This document shows, in pieces, positions 53,848-62,120 of a DNA stretch of 64,000 bases. Within the stretch, counting starts at the first letter, position 1; the number at the start of each line of letters is the position of its first letter. The stretch is from the NCBI GenBank assembly GCA_900104495.1, contig FMXS01000004.1:62001-126000 (forward strand), read 5' to 3'. The translations under genes were made by a program, and so were the position numbers. The notes under the pieces are model-generated. The model had not been told where the DNA came from. It searched no databases and saw only the letters and a list, made by a program, of their open reading frames with translations. This stretch comes from Ruminococcaceae bacterium FB2012 (GTDB lineage Bacteria > Bacillota > Clostridia > Oscillospirales > Ruminococcaceae).

Positions 53848-53923
53848 CAAATTGTATGGGTATTTTTGCGCTGCCCGGCGGCGCTTCGTGTTTATAATAT
53901 TGTGTGAGAGAGTGTGATTTCTG

Positions 53924-54382
53924 ATGAATGAACTTCTGAATACCGCTCCCGAGCTAATGCTCAAGGGTTCGGAGAAGGGACTCGGCGGCGGAACGATAAC
54001 CTCTGTTGTTGTTACGGGTATCGTCGTCGTCTTTATCGGACTTATCCTGCTGATACTTTTTGTATCTATCTACGGCAAGGTGTTCGATACGATCAACAAG
54101 AATAAGGCTGCCAAGGCAAAGGCCGAAGCTGAAGCCAAGCTGAAAGAGGCCGCCAAGGGCGAAGTTAAGCCGATGGCTCCCGTTATTCGCAGTGAGCAGG
54201 CCCCGCCTCCCGAAGTCGAGGACGGCATTGAAGAGGAGATCGTGGCAGTCATCGCCGCTGCGATAGCCGCTATGGGCGCTGCCGGCGGGAAAAAGCTGGC
54301 TCTAAGGAGCATAAAGACCGCCAAGGGCTCCCGCTCCGCATGGGCTTCCGCAGGAATAGCGGAAAATACAAGACCGTTTTAA
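53924..54382 (+). CDS. OadG-family gamma subunit of a sodium-pumping decarboxylase
   Basis: 152 residues: one membrane helix at about 27-49 (TITSVVVTGIVVVFIGLIL), then a charged, alanine- and lysine-rich linker and an alanine-rich segment (EEEIVAVIAAAIAAMG). The pattern is standard for OadG/MmdD. It anchors the carboxyltransferase to the membrane subunit. The next gene is the beta subunit, but the biotin carrier normally between them is missing. Confidence 0.85.
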   Translation: MNELLNTAPELMLKGSEKGLGGGTITSVVVTGIVVVFIGLILLILFVSIYGKVFDTINKNKAAKAKAEAEAKLKEAAKGEVKPMAPVIRSEQAPPPEVEDGIEEEIVAVIAAAIAAMGAAGGKKLALRSIKTAKGSRSAWASAGIAENTRPF

Positions 54383-54410
54383 TCGGTGAGGAAAGGAAAG
54401 TGTTATTCAA

Positions 54411-55655
54411 GTGGGTATTATAGACAGCTTTTTGGACACGATGGCTGACCTCGCCTCTCAATCCGGTTTTGCGGGCTTCCTTGCAGACGGCGGCTGGAAA
54501 AATATCATCATGATCCTTATCTCATTCTTGTTTATGTATCTTGCGATCGCCAAGGGCTTTGAACCTCTGCTGCTGCTGCCGATCTCCTTCGGTATGCTGC
54601 TGACGAACCTGCCCTTCGCGGAGATGTATCATCCCGAATACTGGGAGTATCTTGAAAATATCCCCGAGCGTTCGGGCGAACTGAACAGCCATTTCATTGA
54701 TTACAGCCGAATACTACAACACGGCGGATTATTGGATATACTATACTGCGGTGTAAAATTGCAGATCTATCCGCCCTTGATATTCTTAGGCATCGGCGCT
54801 ATGACCGACTTCGGTCCGCTGATAGCCAACCCAAAGAGCTTCCTGCTGGGCGCAGCGGCTCAGGGCGGTATCTTCTTCACCTTTGTCGGTGCGGCTCTGC
54901 TGAATATGTCTGCGGCTGAGTGCGGATCTATCGCTATCATCGGCGGTGCGGACGGTCCTACGGCGATATACGTTTCGTCAAAGCTGCTTTCAAAGACTGA
55001 CTCGATAGGTGTAGGTACCATAGCCCTTGCGGCTTATACATACATGGCCCTTGTACCGATAATACAGCCGCCTATTATGCGTCTGCTGACCACCAAGAAG
55101 GAACGTTCGGTGGTAATGGGTCAGCTGAGAAGCGTTTCCAAGATCGAAAAACTGATCTTCCCCATACTCGTAACGGTCATCATTTCGCTTATGGTGCCTT
55201 CGGCGGCTCCGCTGGTAGGTATGCTGATGTTCGGCAACCTGCTTAAAGAAAGCGGCTGCTGCGACCGTATCGCCAAGACCGCTCAGAACGAGCTGATGAA
55301 TATCGTCACGATCTTCCTGGGCGTTTCCGTCGGCGCTACGACCAGAGCCGACAAGATCCTGACCTTCTCCTTCGGAAAGGTCATCCTGCTGGGCGTTATC
55401 GCCTTCTCAATCGGCACCGCCTGCGGTATCCTGCTGGGCAAGCTGATGTATGTTTTCTCCAAGGGCAAGATCAATCCCCTTATCGGTTCGGCCGGCGTTT
55501 CCGCTGTTCCTATGGCTGCCCGAGTTTCTCAGAAGGTCGGCCAGGAGGAAGTCCCCACCAACTATCTGCTGATGCACGCCATGGGCCCCAATGTTGCAGG
55601 CGTTATCGGCTCGGCAGTGGCGGCCGGCGTTCTGCTCAGTATCGTTCAGGTCTGA
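54411..55655 (+). CDS. Sodium ion-translocating decarboxylase beta subunit
   Basis: 414-residue integral membrane protein of the OadB/MmdB/GcdB family; it decarboxylates carboxybiotin and pumps Na+ outward. The family marks are present: LLPISFGMLLTNLP, IYPPLIFLGIGAMTDFGPLI, IIGGADGPTAIYVSSKL (with the essential Asp), and NYLLMHAMGPNVAGVIGSA. It starts at GTG 54411 behind AAAGGAAAG. The carboxyltransferase subunit may be the partial gene at 63669. The substrate (oxaloacetate, methylmalonyl-CoA or glutaconyl-CoA) cannot be told from this subunit. Confidence 0.93.
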   Translation: MGIIDSFLDTMADLASQSGFAGFLADGGWKNIIMILISFLFMYLAIAKGFEPLLLLPISFGMLLTNLPFAEMYHPEYWEYLENIPERSGELNSHFIDYSRILQHGGLLDILYCGVKLQIYPPLIFLGIGAMTDFGPLIANPKSFLLGAAAQGGIFFTFVGAALLNMSAAECGSIAIIGGADGPTAIYVSSKLLSKTDSIGVGTIALAAYTYMALVPIIQPPIMRLLTTKKERSVVMGQLRSVSKIEKLIFPILVTVIISLMVPSAAPLVGMLMFGNLLKESGCCDRIAKTAQNELMNIVTIFLGVSVGATTRADKILTFSFGKVILLGVIAFSIGTACGILLGKLMYVFSKGKINPLIGSAGVSAVPMAARVSQKVGQEEVPTNYLLMHAMGPNVAGVIGSAVAAGVLLSIVQV

Positions 55656-55676
55656 CGCATATCAAATTAAAAGGTT

Positions 55677-55710
55677 ATGTCTCTCCGTTTCGGCGGAGAG
55701 ACATTTTTTG
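55677..55710 (+). terminator. Terminator after oadB
   Basis: 11-bp stem ATGTCTCTCCG/CGGAGAGACAT (55677-55687 with 55694-55704), then TTTTTT. Confidence 0.9.
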
Positions 55711-55819
55711 TGTATATTACATGATCTGACCTCCGCGAAACTGTATAATGTTACAAAGATTTTTCGGTGAAGTCAGCTTTCGGCAGCCTGTCGGCATTTT
55801 ATTACAGGAGGTGATCGGT

Positions 55820-56320
55820 ATGCAGAGAGGACCCTATCCCGTTTCACGTCTTGAAGACGTGATAGGGAAATACAAGGAGACTGTCTACGGCATTGCTCTT
55901 TCGCATTTGAACAGCCGCGCCGACGCTGACGATGTCTTTCAGGAAACGTTTCTGCTTTACCATACGAAAGCCCCGCAGTTCGACGACGAAAAAGCCTTGA
56001 AAGCCTGGCTGGTCCGTACTGCGTTGAATCTGTGCAGAAGTTCCAACTCAAGCATCTGGAATACCCGTGTGGATAAGGACCCCGACGCCGGCGCGGACGT
56101 TGCTGTGCATTTCGGCTCCCGTGAGGAGGACGGTATATGGGCGGCTGTAAGGTCCCTTGAGCCGAAATACCGTACTGCGGTCTATCTTTTCTACTTTGAG
56201 GATATGTCCGTCCGGGAGATAGCCAAGGCCCTGGGAATAACCGAAGCAGCGGTGCAGAAAAGACTGTCGAGAGCAAGAAAGAAACTTAGGACAAAACTGG
56301 AGGGAGACTATTTTGGATAA
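55820..56320 (+). CDS. ECF-type sigma factor
   Basis: 166-residue sigma-70 family factor with only regions 2 and 4. Region 2: KYKETVYGIALSHLNS, ADADDVFQETFLLYH, LKAWLVRTALNLCRS. Region 4: LEPKYRTAVYLFYFEDMSVREIAKALGI, AAVQKRLSRARKKL. ATG 55820 has AGGAGGTGAT upstream; the open frame back to 55748 has no such site. It overlaps the next gene by 8 bp, so the two are coupled, the usual arrangement of a sigma factor and its membrane anti-sigma partner. Its target promoters are not evident here. Confidence 0.92.
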   Translation: MQRGPYPVSRLEDVIGKYKETVYGIALSHLNSRADADDVFQETFLLYHTKAPQFDDEKALKAWLVRTALNLCRSSNSSIWNTRVDKDPDAGADVAVHFGSREEDGIWAAVRSLEPKYRTAVYLFYFEDMSVREIAKALGITEAAVQKRLSRARKKLRTKLEGDYFG

Positions 56321-58523
56321 AAAGATATTTGAAAGTATGCGCCCGTATCTCGCCCCCGACGAAAAGCTGGTGGCAAGTGTGCTTGAAAAGGCAGGCGGAG
56401 TTCGGCCGGTTATCAATTCAGAACGCTTTACGGAAGAAGAGGAGTCGCGTATACAGACAAGCGGATTTGTCAGAAGCCGTTTCGGCATAGCCGCGGCAGC
56501 CGTCGCTGTGCTCATAGCCGTGGGTACGGCTGTGCTGATATTCCATAACAGCAGGCTCCGCACCGAGACTTCGTCGGACGGCGCTTCCGGCGCGGAAGCT
56601 ATCGAGACAAGCTCCGCAGCAGGGACAGTCAGCACGTCGCAGGACAGTTCGGGCCACGGTCTGACAAACATCATAGCCAATCAGATCATAGTCGGTTCGG
56701 GCAAGGACGTCAGAGGAATGTCCTGGGTCACAGAGAATGAAGAAAACGAGAAAAAATATGTCAAGGTGCTGAATGAATACAAAAAAGCCCTTGGCGACGA
56801 TGTAAATGTATATAATCTTATCTGCCCCACGGCCTCGGCCTACTATATGCCCGAAGGGAAATTTGAGCCCTCAGATCATCAGCACGACACTATCAAGAGG
56901 ATCGGTGAAAAGCTGGAAGGCATTACCAACATCGACATTTTTGATACCCTTGCGGCCCATAAGAACGAGTATATCTACCTCCGAACCGATCACCGCTGGC
57001 AGCCCCTTGCCGCCTATTACGCTATGCAGAAATACGACGAGATCGCCTGCGATAACAGTTTTCGTCCGCTGGATTACAATTACAACAAAAACGTGTTGGA
57101 AGGCTTCTGCGGAACGATGTACGACTTTACCGGTTACGAGGAATTTGTTCAGAATCCCGATCAACTGATCTATTACGAACCGGAGGAGAACCCGGATGTT
57201 TATTGGAAAGAGATCAATTACTGGGACAAGACCTTTACAAAGATCGACGAGGGCAAGGGTCACAGCTTCTATTTCCCCGTCGAGGAAGGGAAGAATGCCT
57301 ATACATCTCTTTTCGGTGAGGACGAGGACATCTGCGAGATAAAAACGGCCTGCACCAACGGCAGAACACTGGTAATGGTCAAGGACAGCTTCGGCTCCGC
57401 CGCAGTACCCTTCCTGCTGGAGAACTATGAGAATATCTATGTCATAGATATCCGTGCGATCGGCACAAGCATAGTTGACCTTGCAAAGAAGGTCAATGCC
57501 GACGATGTTCTTTTTATGATCTCAGCCGCCGATCTTACCTGCGAGCTGTATTCGGATAATTTGTCTGAATGGCTTGATACCGAACATTCCGAGATAAGCA
57601 ACGGCGAAATGCCCGTAAACCTTGTGACGACCGGCGTCGGAAAGGACTTCCGTGGCGTCCCGCTGTTTTACAGATCCGATAATGCGCTTTCGGAGTATGC
57701 CAAAGCGCTGAACACCTTCAAGGAAAAAGTGGGCAGCGATGTCAAGGTGAATAATATGCTTTGTCCCACCGCCGCCGCCTATTATCTTCCCGATGACTCT
57801 TCTGTTCCCGATGATACCCAGCACGGAGCGATCCTCTCGGTGGGAGAGCAGCTGGAGGGTGTGGAAAACATCGACATTTATTATCACCTTTGGATGTACA
57901 GGGACGAGGAGCTTTATCTCCGCACCGATCACCGCTGGGCGCCCCTTGCCGCCTACTATGCTATGCAGAGATTCATTTCCAAAGCAGGCGATCACGAATT
58001 TCCTTCCATTGAGAATTTCAATGAAAACACTGTCAATAAATATGTCGGAACGCTGTACGGCTACAGCGGAAACAACGAGCGTTTCCTCGATAACGCCGAA
58101 AAGTTTGTTTATTACACACCCTCGGAAGATATGAATTATAACATCCGCGAGATAAACTACTGGAACAAGACCTTTACCGAACTTGACAAGGCCAAAAGCG
58201 ACCTTAAAACCTTTGTTTTCGCTCCGAACTTCGAGGAAGATATATATTCATCCGTCTACAATGAAAGCGACGGGATCTGCGAGATAAAAACTACCTGCGC
58301 CAACGGCAGGACCCTGCTTGTTGTGAGAGACAGCTTCGGTTATCCCGCCGTGCCGTTCCTTGTGGATGACTACGAAAATATCTACTGCGTGGATATCCGC
58401 AGCCTCGGAACGAGTCTTTCTGAGCTTGCCGGAAAAGTGGGTGCCACTGACGTGCTGTTTCTGGTCTCCGTCCCTACTGCCAATAATATTACTTATGTGA
58501 ATGATCTTAAAAATTGGCTGTGA
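56313..58523 (+). CDS. Membrane-anchored tandem DHHW/SGNH-like protein, candidate anti-sigma partner
   Basis: 736 residues starting at TTG 56313 (GGAGGGAG upstream). Order: cytoplasmic tail 1-56 (LAPDEKLVASVLEKA), membrane helix about 57-77, Ser/Thr/Gly-rich linker 80-118, then two paralogous extracytoplasmic domains, about 128-422 and 441-736. Each repeats the same landmarks: CPTA at 171 and 484, TDHRW at 225 and 538, INYW at 301 and 614, and a Ser in KDSFG/RDSFG at 357 and 672. They resemble DHHW and AlgX-type SGNH acyltransferases. The motif reads DHRW rather than DHHW in both copies. The tail has no zinc anti-sigma motif. The anti-sigma role is inferred from position and topology only. 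Confidence 0.68.
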   Translation: MDKKIFESMRPYLAPDEKLVASVLEKAGGVRPVINSERFTEEEESRIQTSGFVRSRFGIAAAAVAVLIAVGTAVLIFHNSRLRTETSSDGASGAEAIETSSAAGTVSTSQDSSGHGLTNIIANQIIVGSGKDVRGMSWVTENEENEKKYVKVLNEYKKALGDDVNVYNLICPTASAYYMPEGKFEPSDHQHDTIKRIGEKLEGITNIDIFDTLAAHKNEYIYLRTDHRWQPLAAYYAMQKYDEIACDNSFRPLDYNYNKNVLEGFCGTMYDFTGYEEFVQNPDQLIYYEPEENPDVYWKEINYWDKTFTKIDEGKGHSFYFPVEEGKNAYTSLFGEDEDICEIKTACTNGRTLVMVKDSFGSAAVPFLLENYENIYVIDIRAIGTSIVDLAKKVNADDVLFMISAADLTCELYSDNLSEWLDTEHSEISNGEMPVNLVTTGVGKDFRGVPLFYRSDNALSEYAKALNTFKEKVGSDVKVNNMLCPTAAAYYLPDDSSVPDDTQHGAILSVGEQLEGVENIDIYYHLWMYRDEELYLRTDHRWAPLAAYYAMQRFISKAGDHEFPSIENFNENTVNKYVGTLYGYSGNNERFLDNAEKFVYYTPSEDMNYNIREINYWNKTFTELDKAKSDLKTFVFAPNFEEDIYSSVYNESDGICEIKTTCANGRTLLVVRDSFGYPAVPFLVDDYENIYCVDIRSLGTSLSELAGKVGATDVLFLVSVPTANNITYVNDLKNWL

Positions 58524-58524
58524 G

Positions 58525-58553
58525 TTGACAATCCCGATTTTTAGGTATATAAT
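58525..58553 (+). promoter_or_regulatory. Promoter of the YfbR-like gene
   Basis: TTGACA (58525-58530), 17-bp spacer, TATAAT (58548-58553); 15 bases before the start codon, so the leader is very short. Confidence 0.88.
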
Positions 58554-58568
58554 AATATCGGTGATAAT

Positions 58569-59150
58569 ATGGACTACAAATTTTTTGCAATGATCTCGCG
58601 GATGAAATATATAAACCGCTGGGCTCTTATGCGCAACACGATAAACGAAAACATCTCAGAGCATTCCCTTGAAGTGGCGTTCATTGCCCATGCTCTTGCT
58701 CTGCTGGGAAACAAGCGCCTCGGAAAGCACTATAACGCCGAGCGTGCGGCGCTGCTTGCGATGTATCACGATACCACCGAGATCATCACCGGCGACCTCC
58801 CGACGCCGATCAAGTATTACAACAAACAGATAAAATCCGTCTATAACGAGATCGAGGAAAACGCCGAGCGGCAGATGCTCTCCTACCTTCCCGACGATCT
58901 GCGGGAGGAGTACGCCTCTATTTTCAGCCCGCCCCCCGAGGATGCGGAGCTGAGACCGCTGGTCAAGGCCGCGGACAAGCTCTCGGCGCTGATAAAGTGC
59001 ATCGAGGAGCGCCGAATGGGCAATGTGGATTTCAAGTCAGCCGAGGAGGCCACTTTGGCGGCTATCCATAAGCTGGACTGCGAAGAGGCGGAGATATTCC
59101 TGGCCGAATTCATCCCGCCATATGACCTCACCCTGGACGAGCAGGCCTAA
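58569..59150 (+). CDS. YfbR-like 5'-deoxynucleotidase (HD domain)
   Basis: 193-residue HD hydrolase. Motifs: RMKYINRWALMRN, ENISEHSLEVAFIAHAL, LLAMYHDTTEIITGDLPTPIKY, VKAADKLSALIKCIEE. E. coli YfbR dephosphorylates deoxynucleoside 5'-monophosphates. The RBS is weak (GGTGAT) and the -10 box lies close to the start, so the mRNA has almost no leader. rpe follows within 14 bp. Confidence 0.92.
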   Translation: MDYKFFAMISRMKYINRWALMRNTINENISEHSLEVAFIAHALALLGNKRLGKHYNAERAALLAMYHDTTEIITGDLPTPIKYYNKQIKSVYNEIEENAERQMLSYLPDDLREEYASIFSPPPEDAELRPLVKAADKLSALIKCIEERRMGNVDFKSAEEATLAAIHKLDCEEAEIFLAEFIPPYDLTLDEQA

Positions 59151-59164
59151 TACAAGGGAAAGCG

Positions 59165-59830
59165 GTGATAGTTTTGAGTAAACGTGATACGATCATTTCC
59201 GCGTCGCTGCTGTCGGCGGACTTTGCAAATCTCGGCCGGGACTGTACCCGAGCCGCCGAAAGCGGCTGCGACTGGCTGCATTTCGATGTTATGGACGGTA
59301 TGTTCGTCCCCAGCATCAGCTTCGGAGAGCCTGTCCTCAAATGCACGGCTGCCGTTGCCTCTTTGCCCTTGGATGTCCACATGATGGTAACCGAGCCTGC
59401 CCGATATATCGAGCGTTACGCGGCTTTGGGCGCTGCCGGGATAACCGTTCATTCCGAGGCCTGCGAGGACGTGGCCGCCGCTCTTAGACTTATCAGAAGC
59501 CTCGGCAGACGGGTAGGGCTTTCCATCAAGCCCGCCACCCCCGTTGACAGTATCGTTAAGTATCTCGATCTTGTTGATATGGTGCTGGTAATGACCGTGG
59601 AGCCCGGCTTCGGCGGACAGGCTTTCATGCCCGAGACTCTTCCCAAGATCAGAGAACTTCGCCGCATCTCCGATGAACAGGGACTTGATCTTGACATCCA
59701 GGTGGACGGCGGCATCAACGGCGAGACTGCTTCTATCGTCAAGGAAGCGGGAGCCAACGTTCTTGTTTCGGGCTCCTACCTCTTCTCCGCCGAGGATATG
59801 AGAGCCGCAGTTGATTCGTTGAGAAGGTAA
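59165..59830 (+). CDS. rpe: Ribulose-phosphate 3-epimerase
   Basis: Interconverts ribulose-5-phosphate and xylulose-5-phosphate. 221 residues, TIM barrel: ISASLLSADFANLG, HFDVMDGMFVPSISFG (metal Asp), LDVHMMV, MTVEPGFGGQAF, IQVDGGINGETA, VSGSYLF. I took GTG 59165, 6 bases after AAGGGAA; TTG 59174 with the weaker GGTGAT is also possible and would shorten the protein by three residues. Confidence 0.95.
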   Translation: MIVLSKRDTIISASLLSADFANLGRDCTRAAESGCDWLHFDVMDGMFVPSISFGEPVLKCTAAVASLPLDVHMMVTEPARYIERYAALGAAGITVHSEACEDVAAALRLIRSLGRRVGLSIKPATPVDSIVKYLDLVDMVLVMTVEPGFGGQAFMPETLPKIRELRRISDEQGLDLDIQVDGGINGETASIVKEAGANVLVSGSYLFSAEDMRAAVDSLRR

Positions 59831-59861
59831 GTTTATCCTCAGCAGGAAGATATTATATAAG

Positions 59862-60320
59862 CTATATAAACTCAAAAGGAGAGTCGGAAAGAAGATTTCC
59901 GTACTCTCTTATTTTTGCCGCAAGCACCGTCTGATCGGTCTCCTCGCTTTCGGAGATCACCGCGTAGCAATCCCCGCATTTCCACAGTTCGCAGTACGGA
60001 CTTTCCTCGTCAGCAAGTTCTCCAAGTGCGAGCGCCAATTCGGCGGGCTCTGTAAATATGCTGACTTTCTCACGGCGCAGCTTTCCCCGTTCGGTTATGC
60101 TTATCATAAGCCCATCCTCCGTTTCGCTGACTTCTATATCCAGCCTGTTGTCACGGCCTTCAAGCAGTCTCTCCCGTCGGAGCATCCCCAGCACCGACCT
60201 CAGAAATTCTTCGGTAGGGCGGTCTCCCTTTTCAAATGTATCGTAGCAGAGTCCTGCTTCATCTGCTTCTTCATCGGTCAGAGACAGCTCTATCCGCCCG
60301 TATTTCTTCTCGATATCCAT
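59862..60320 (-). CDS. MecA-like adaptor protein (tentative)
   Basis: 152 residues. The start MDIEKKYGRIELSLTDEEADEAG resembles the N-terminal domain of MecA, the adaptor that delivers substrates to ClpCP, followed by a charged linker and a C-terminal domain with CELWKCGDCYAVISES and EYGNLLSDS. Similarity is by eye and modest. GGGGTG precedes ATG 60320; ATG 60338 with GGAG is an alternative. It is convergent with rpe and has no obvious partner here. Confidence 0.55.
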   Translation of the reverse strand: MDIEKKYGRIELSLTDEEADEAGLCYDTFEKGDRPTEEFLRSVLGMLRRERLLEGRDNRLDIEVSETEDGLMISITERGKLRREKVSIFTEPAELALALGELADEESPYCELWKCGDCYAVISESEETDQTVLAAKIREYGNLLSDSPFEFI

Positions 60321-60366
60321 AAGCACACCCCGCTTCATACTATGCTCCGTCAGCAAAAGGGGACAC

Positions 60367-60399
60367 AAAAAAACGCGGCAGAGATCTCACTCTGCCGCG
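60367..60399 (-). terminator. Terminator of leuA
   Basis: 10-bp stem CGCGGCAGAG/CTCTGCCGCG (60374-60383 with 60390-60399); on the minus strand it is followed by TTTTTTTGTG. Confidence 0.9.
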
Positions 60400-60411
60400 C
60401 TGTGCTTTTGA

Positions 60412-62076
60412 TTACTTTATGATATGGTTTATCGCCGAGAGCAGCGCATAGATAGAGGACACGATGATATCCGTGTGCCTGCCTGCGCCCCAGACGGTCT
60501 TTCCGTTGGCCGAGATCCCGACGTAGGATACCGCCTCGGAGTTGGAGTGTCTTTCAAGAGCGTGCTCGTCGTAGCTTTCAAGAGTGAAGTCGATGCCCGT
60601 GGCCTGTTTGAGGGCATTTGCCACCGCGTTCAGACGGCCGTTTCCGCGGGCGGAGAAAACTCTTGCCTCACTGCCGTTCACCGAAACTGTCACTTCCGAG
60701 GAGATCCTGCCGTCAGCATCCTGTCTGAAGTGAGACTCAATGACCTTAACAGGCGTGTCGATGTTCAGATAATTCTCCTTGAAGATCTTGTAGATCTCGT
60801 CGGGGAGAAGCTCCTTGTGCAGACGGTCGGAAATGTCCTTGACCGCATAGCCGAAGTTCTCGCGCATCTTTTTGGGCATATTGTAGCCGTACTTCTTCTC
60901 CATGAGGAAGCCTATGCCGCCTTTGCCCGACTGAGAGTTGATGCGGATAACGTCGCCGTCGTATTCTCTGCCCACGTCCTTGGGGTCAAGCGGCAGATAG
61001 GGGCAGGTCCAGTGGTCGGGGTCCTTTTCCTCGCGCCACTTCATGCCCTTTGCGATAGCATCCTGGTGCGAGCCGGAGAAGGCCGCGAATACCAGCTGAC
61101 CCGCATAGGGGCTCCGCTCATAGACCTTCATTCTTGTAACTCTCTCGTATATCTCCACAAGTGAAGGCATATCCGAGAAGTCGAGTTTGGGATCGACGCC
61201 GTGGGTATACATATTCAGCGCCAGCGTTACGATATCCACGTTGCCTGTTCTTTCGCCGTTGCCGAAGCAGGTGCCTTCAATGCGATCAGCGCCCGCCAGC
61301 ATACCCAGTTCGGAATCTGCAACACCTGTTCCGCGGTCGTTATGCGGATGAAGTGATACGATCACGTTCTCCCTGTATTTCATGTTCTCGCACATATACT
61401 CTATCTGCGAAGCGTAAACGTGAGGCAGGCTCATTTCCACCGTAACGGGGAGATTGATGATGACCTTTCTCTCGGGAGTCGGATGCCAGACGTCAAGTAC
61501 AGCGTTGCATACCTCAAGAGCGTATTCCGGCTCGGTGCCGGTGAAGCTCTCGGGGGAGTATTCAAAGATGATTCCGCCCTTGGCCCTCTGCCTGTATTCC
61601 TCGCAGAGTTTTGCGCCGGAGACTGCGATCTCCTTCACCTGCTCCTTGCTCATTCGGAACACCTGCTCCCTCTGAGCGTAGGATGTGGAATTGTAAAGGT
61701 GTACGATAGCGTGCTTGGCGCCGTTGATAGCCTCAAAGGTCTTCTTGATGATATGCTCTCTCGACTGAGTGAGCACCTGTATCGTTACATCATCGGGGAT
61801 AAGGTTCTTTTCGATAAGCGTGCGGCAGAATTCATACTCGGTCTCGGAAGCGGCAGGGAAGCCGATCTCTATCTCCTTGAAGCCGATCTCTACCAGCTTG
61901 GCGAAGAACTCCAGCTTTTCCTCCAGGCTCATAGGGATGATAAGAGCCTGATTGCCGTCTCTCAGATCCACCGAACACCAGATAGGCGGCTTGTCGATAT
62001 ACTCCTTTTCAGCCCACTTAAGGCAGGGATAGGGCGGCATGAAATAGCCTCTCTGATACTTGCTTGCATTCATCAT
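60412..62076 (-). CDS. leuA: 2-isopropylmalate synthase
   Basis: First committed step of leucine synthesis. 554 residues, the longer type with WCSVDLRDGNQAL, EIGFPAASETEYEF, VSLHPHNDRGTGVADSELG, and a C-terminal regulatory dimer domain with ARVFSARGNGRLNAVANAL that usually senses leucine. Start ATG 62076 (AAGGAGTG upstream). It follows the S66 peptidase gene by 44 bp with no terminator between, so the Leu T-box upstream of that gene should also control it. Confidence 0.94.
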   Translation of the reverse strand: MMNASKYQRGYFMPPYPCLKWAEKEYIDKPPIWCSVDLRDGNQALIIPMSLEEKLEFFAKLVEIGFKEIEIGFPAASETEYEFCRTLIEKNLIPDDVTIQVLTQSREHIIKKTFEAINGAKHAIVHLYNSTSYAQREQVFRMSKEQVKEIAVSGAKLCEEYRQRAKGGIIFEYSPESFTGTEPEYALEVCNAVLDVWHPTPERKVIINLPVTVEMSLPHVYASQIEYMCENMKYRENVIVSLHPHNDRGTGVADSELGMLAGADRIEGTCFGNGERTGNVDIVTLALNMYTHGVDPKLDFSDMPSLVEIYERVTRMKVYERSPYAGQLVFAAFSGSHQDAIAKGMKWREEKDPDHWTCPYLPLDPKDVGREYDGDVIRINSQSGKGGIGFLMEKKYGYNMPKKMRENFGYAVKDISDRLHKELLPDEIYKIFKENYLNIDTPVKVIESHFRQDADGRISSEVTVSVNGSEARVFSARGNGRLNAVANALKQATGIDFTLESYDEHALERHSNSEAVSYVGISANGKTVWGAGRHTDIIVSSIYALLSAINHIIK

Positions 62077-62120
62077 AACTAAACACTCCTTATACAAATA
62101 CATTACTGACTGTTTTTATA

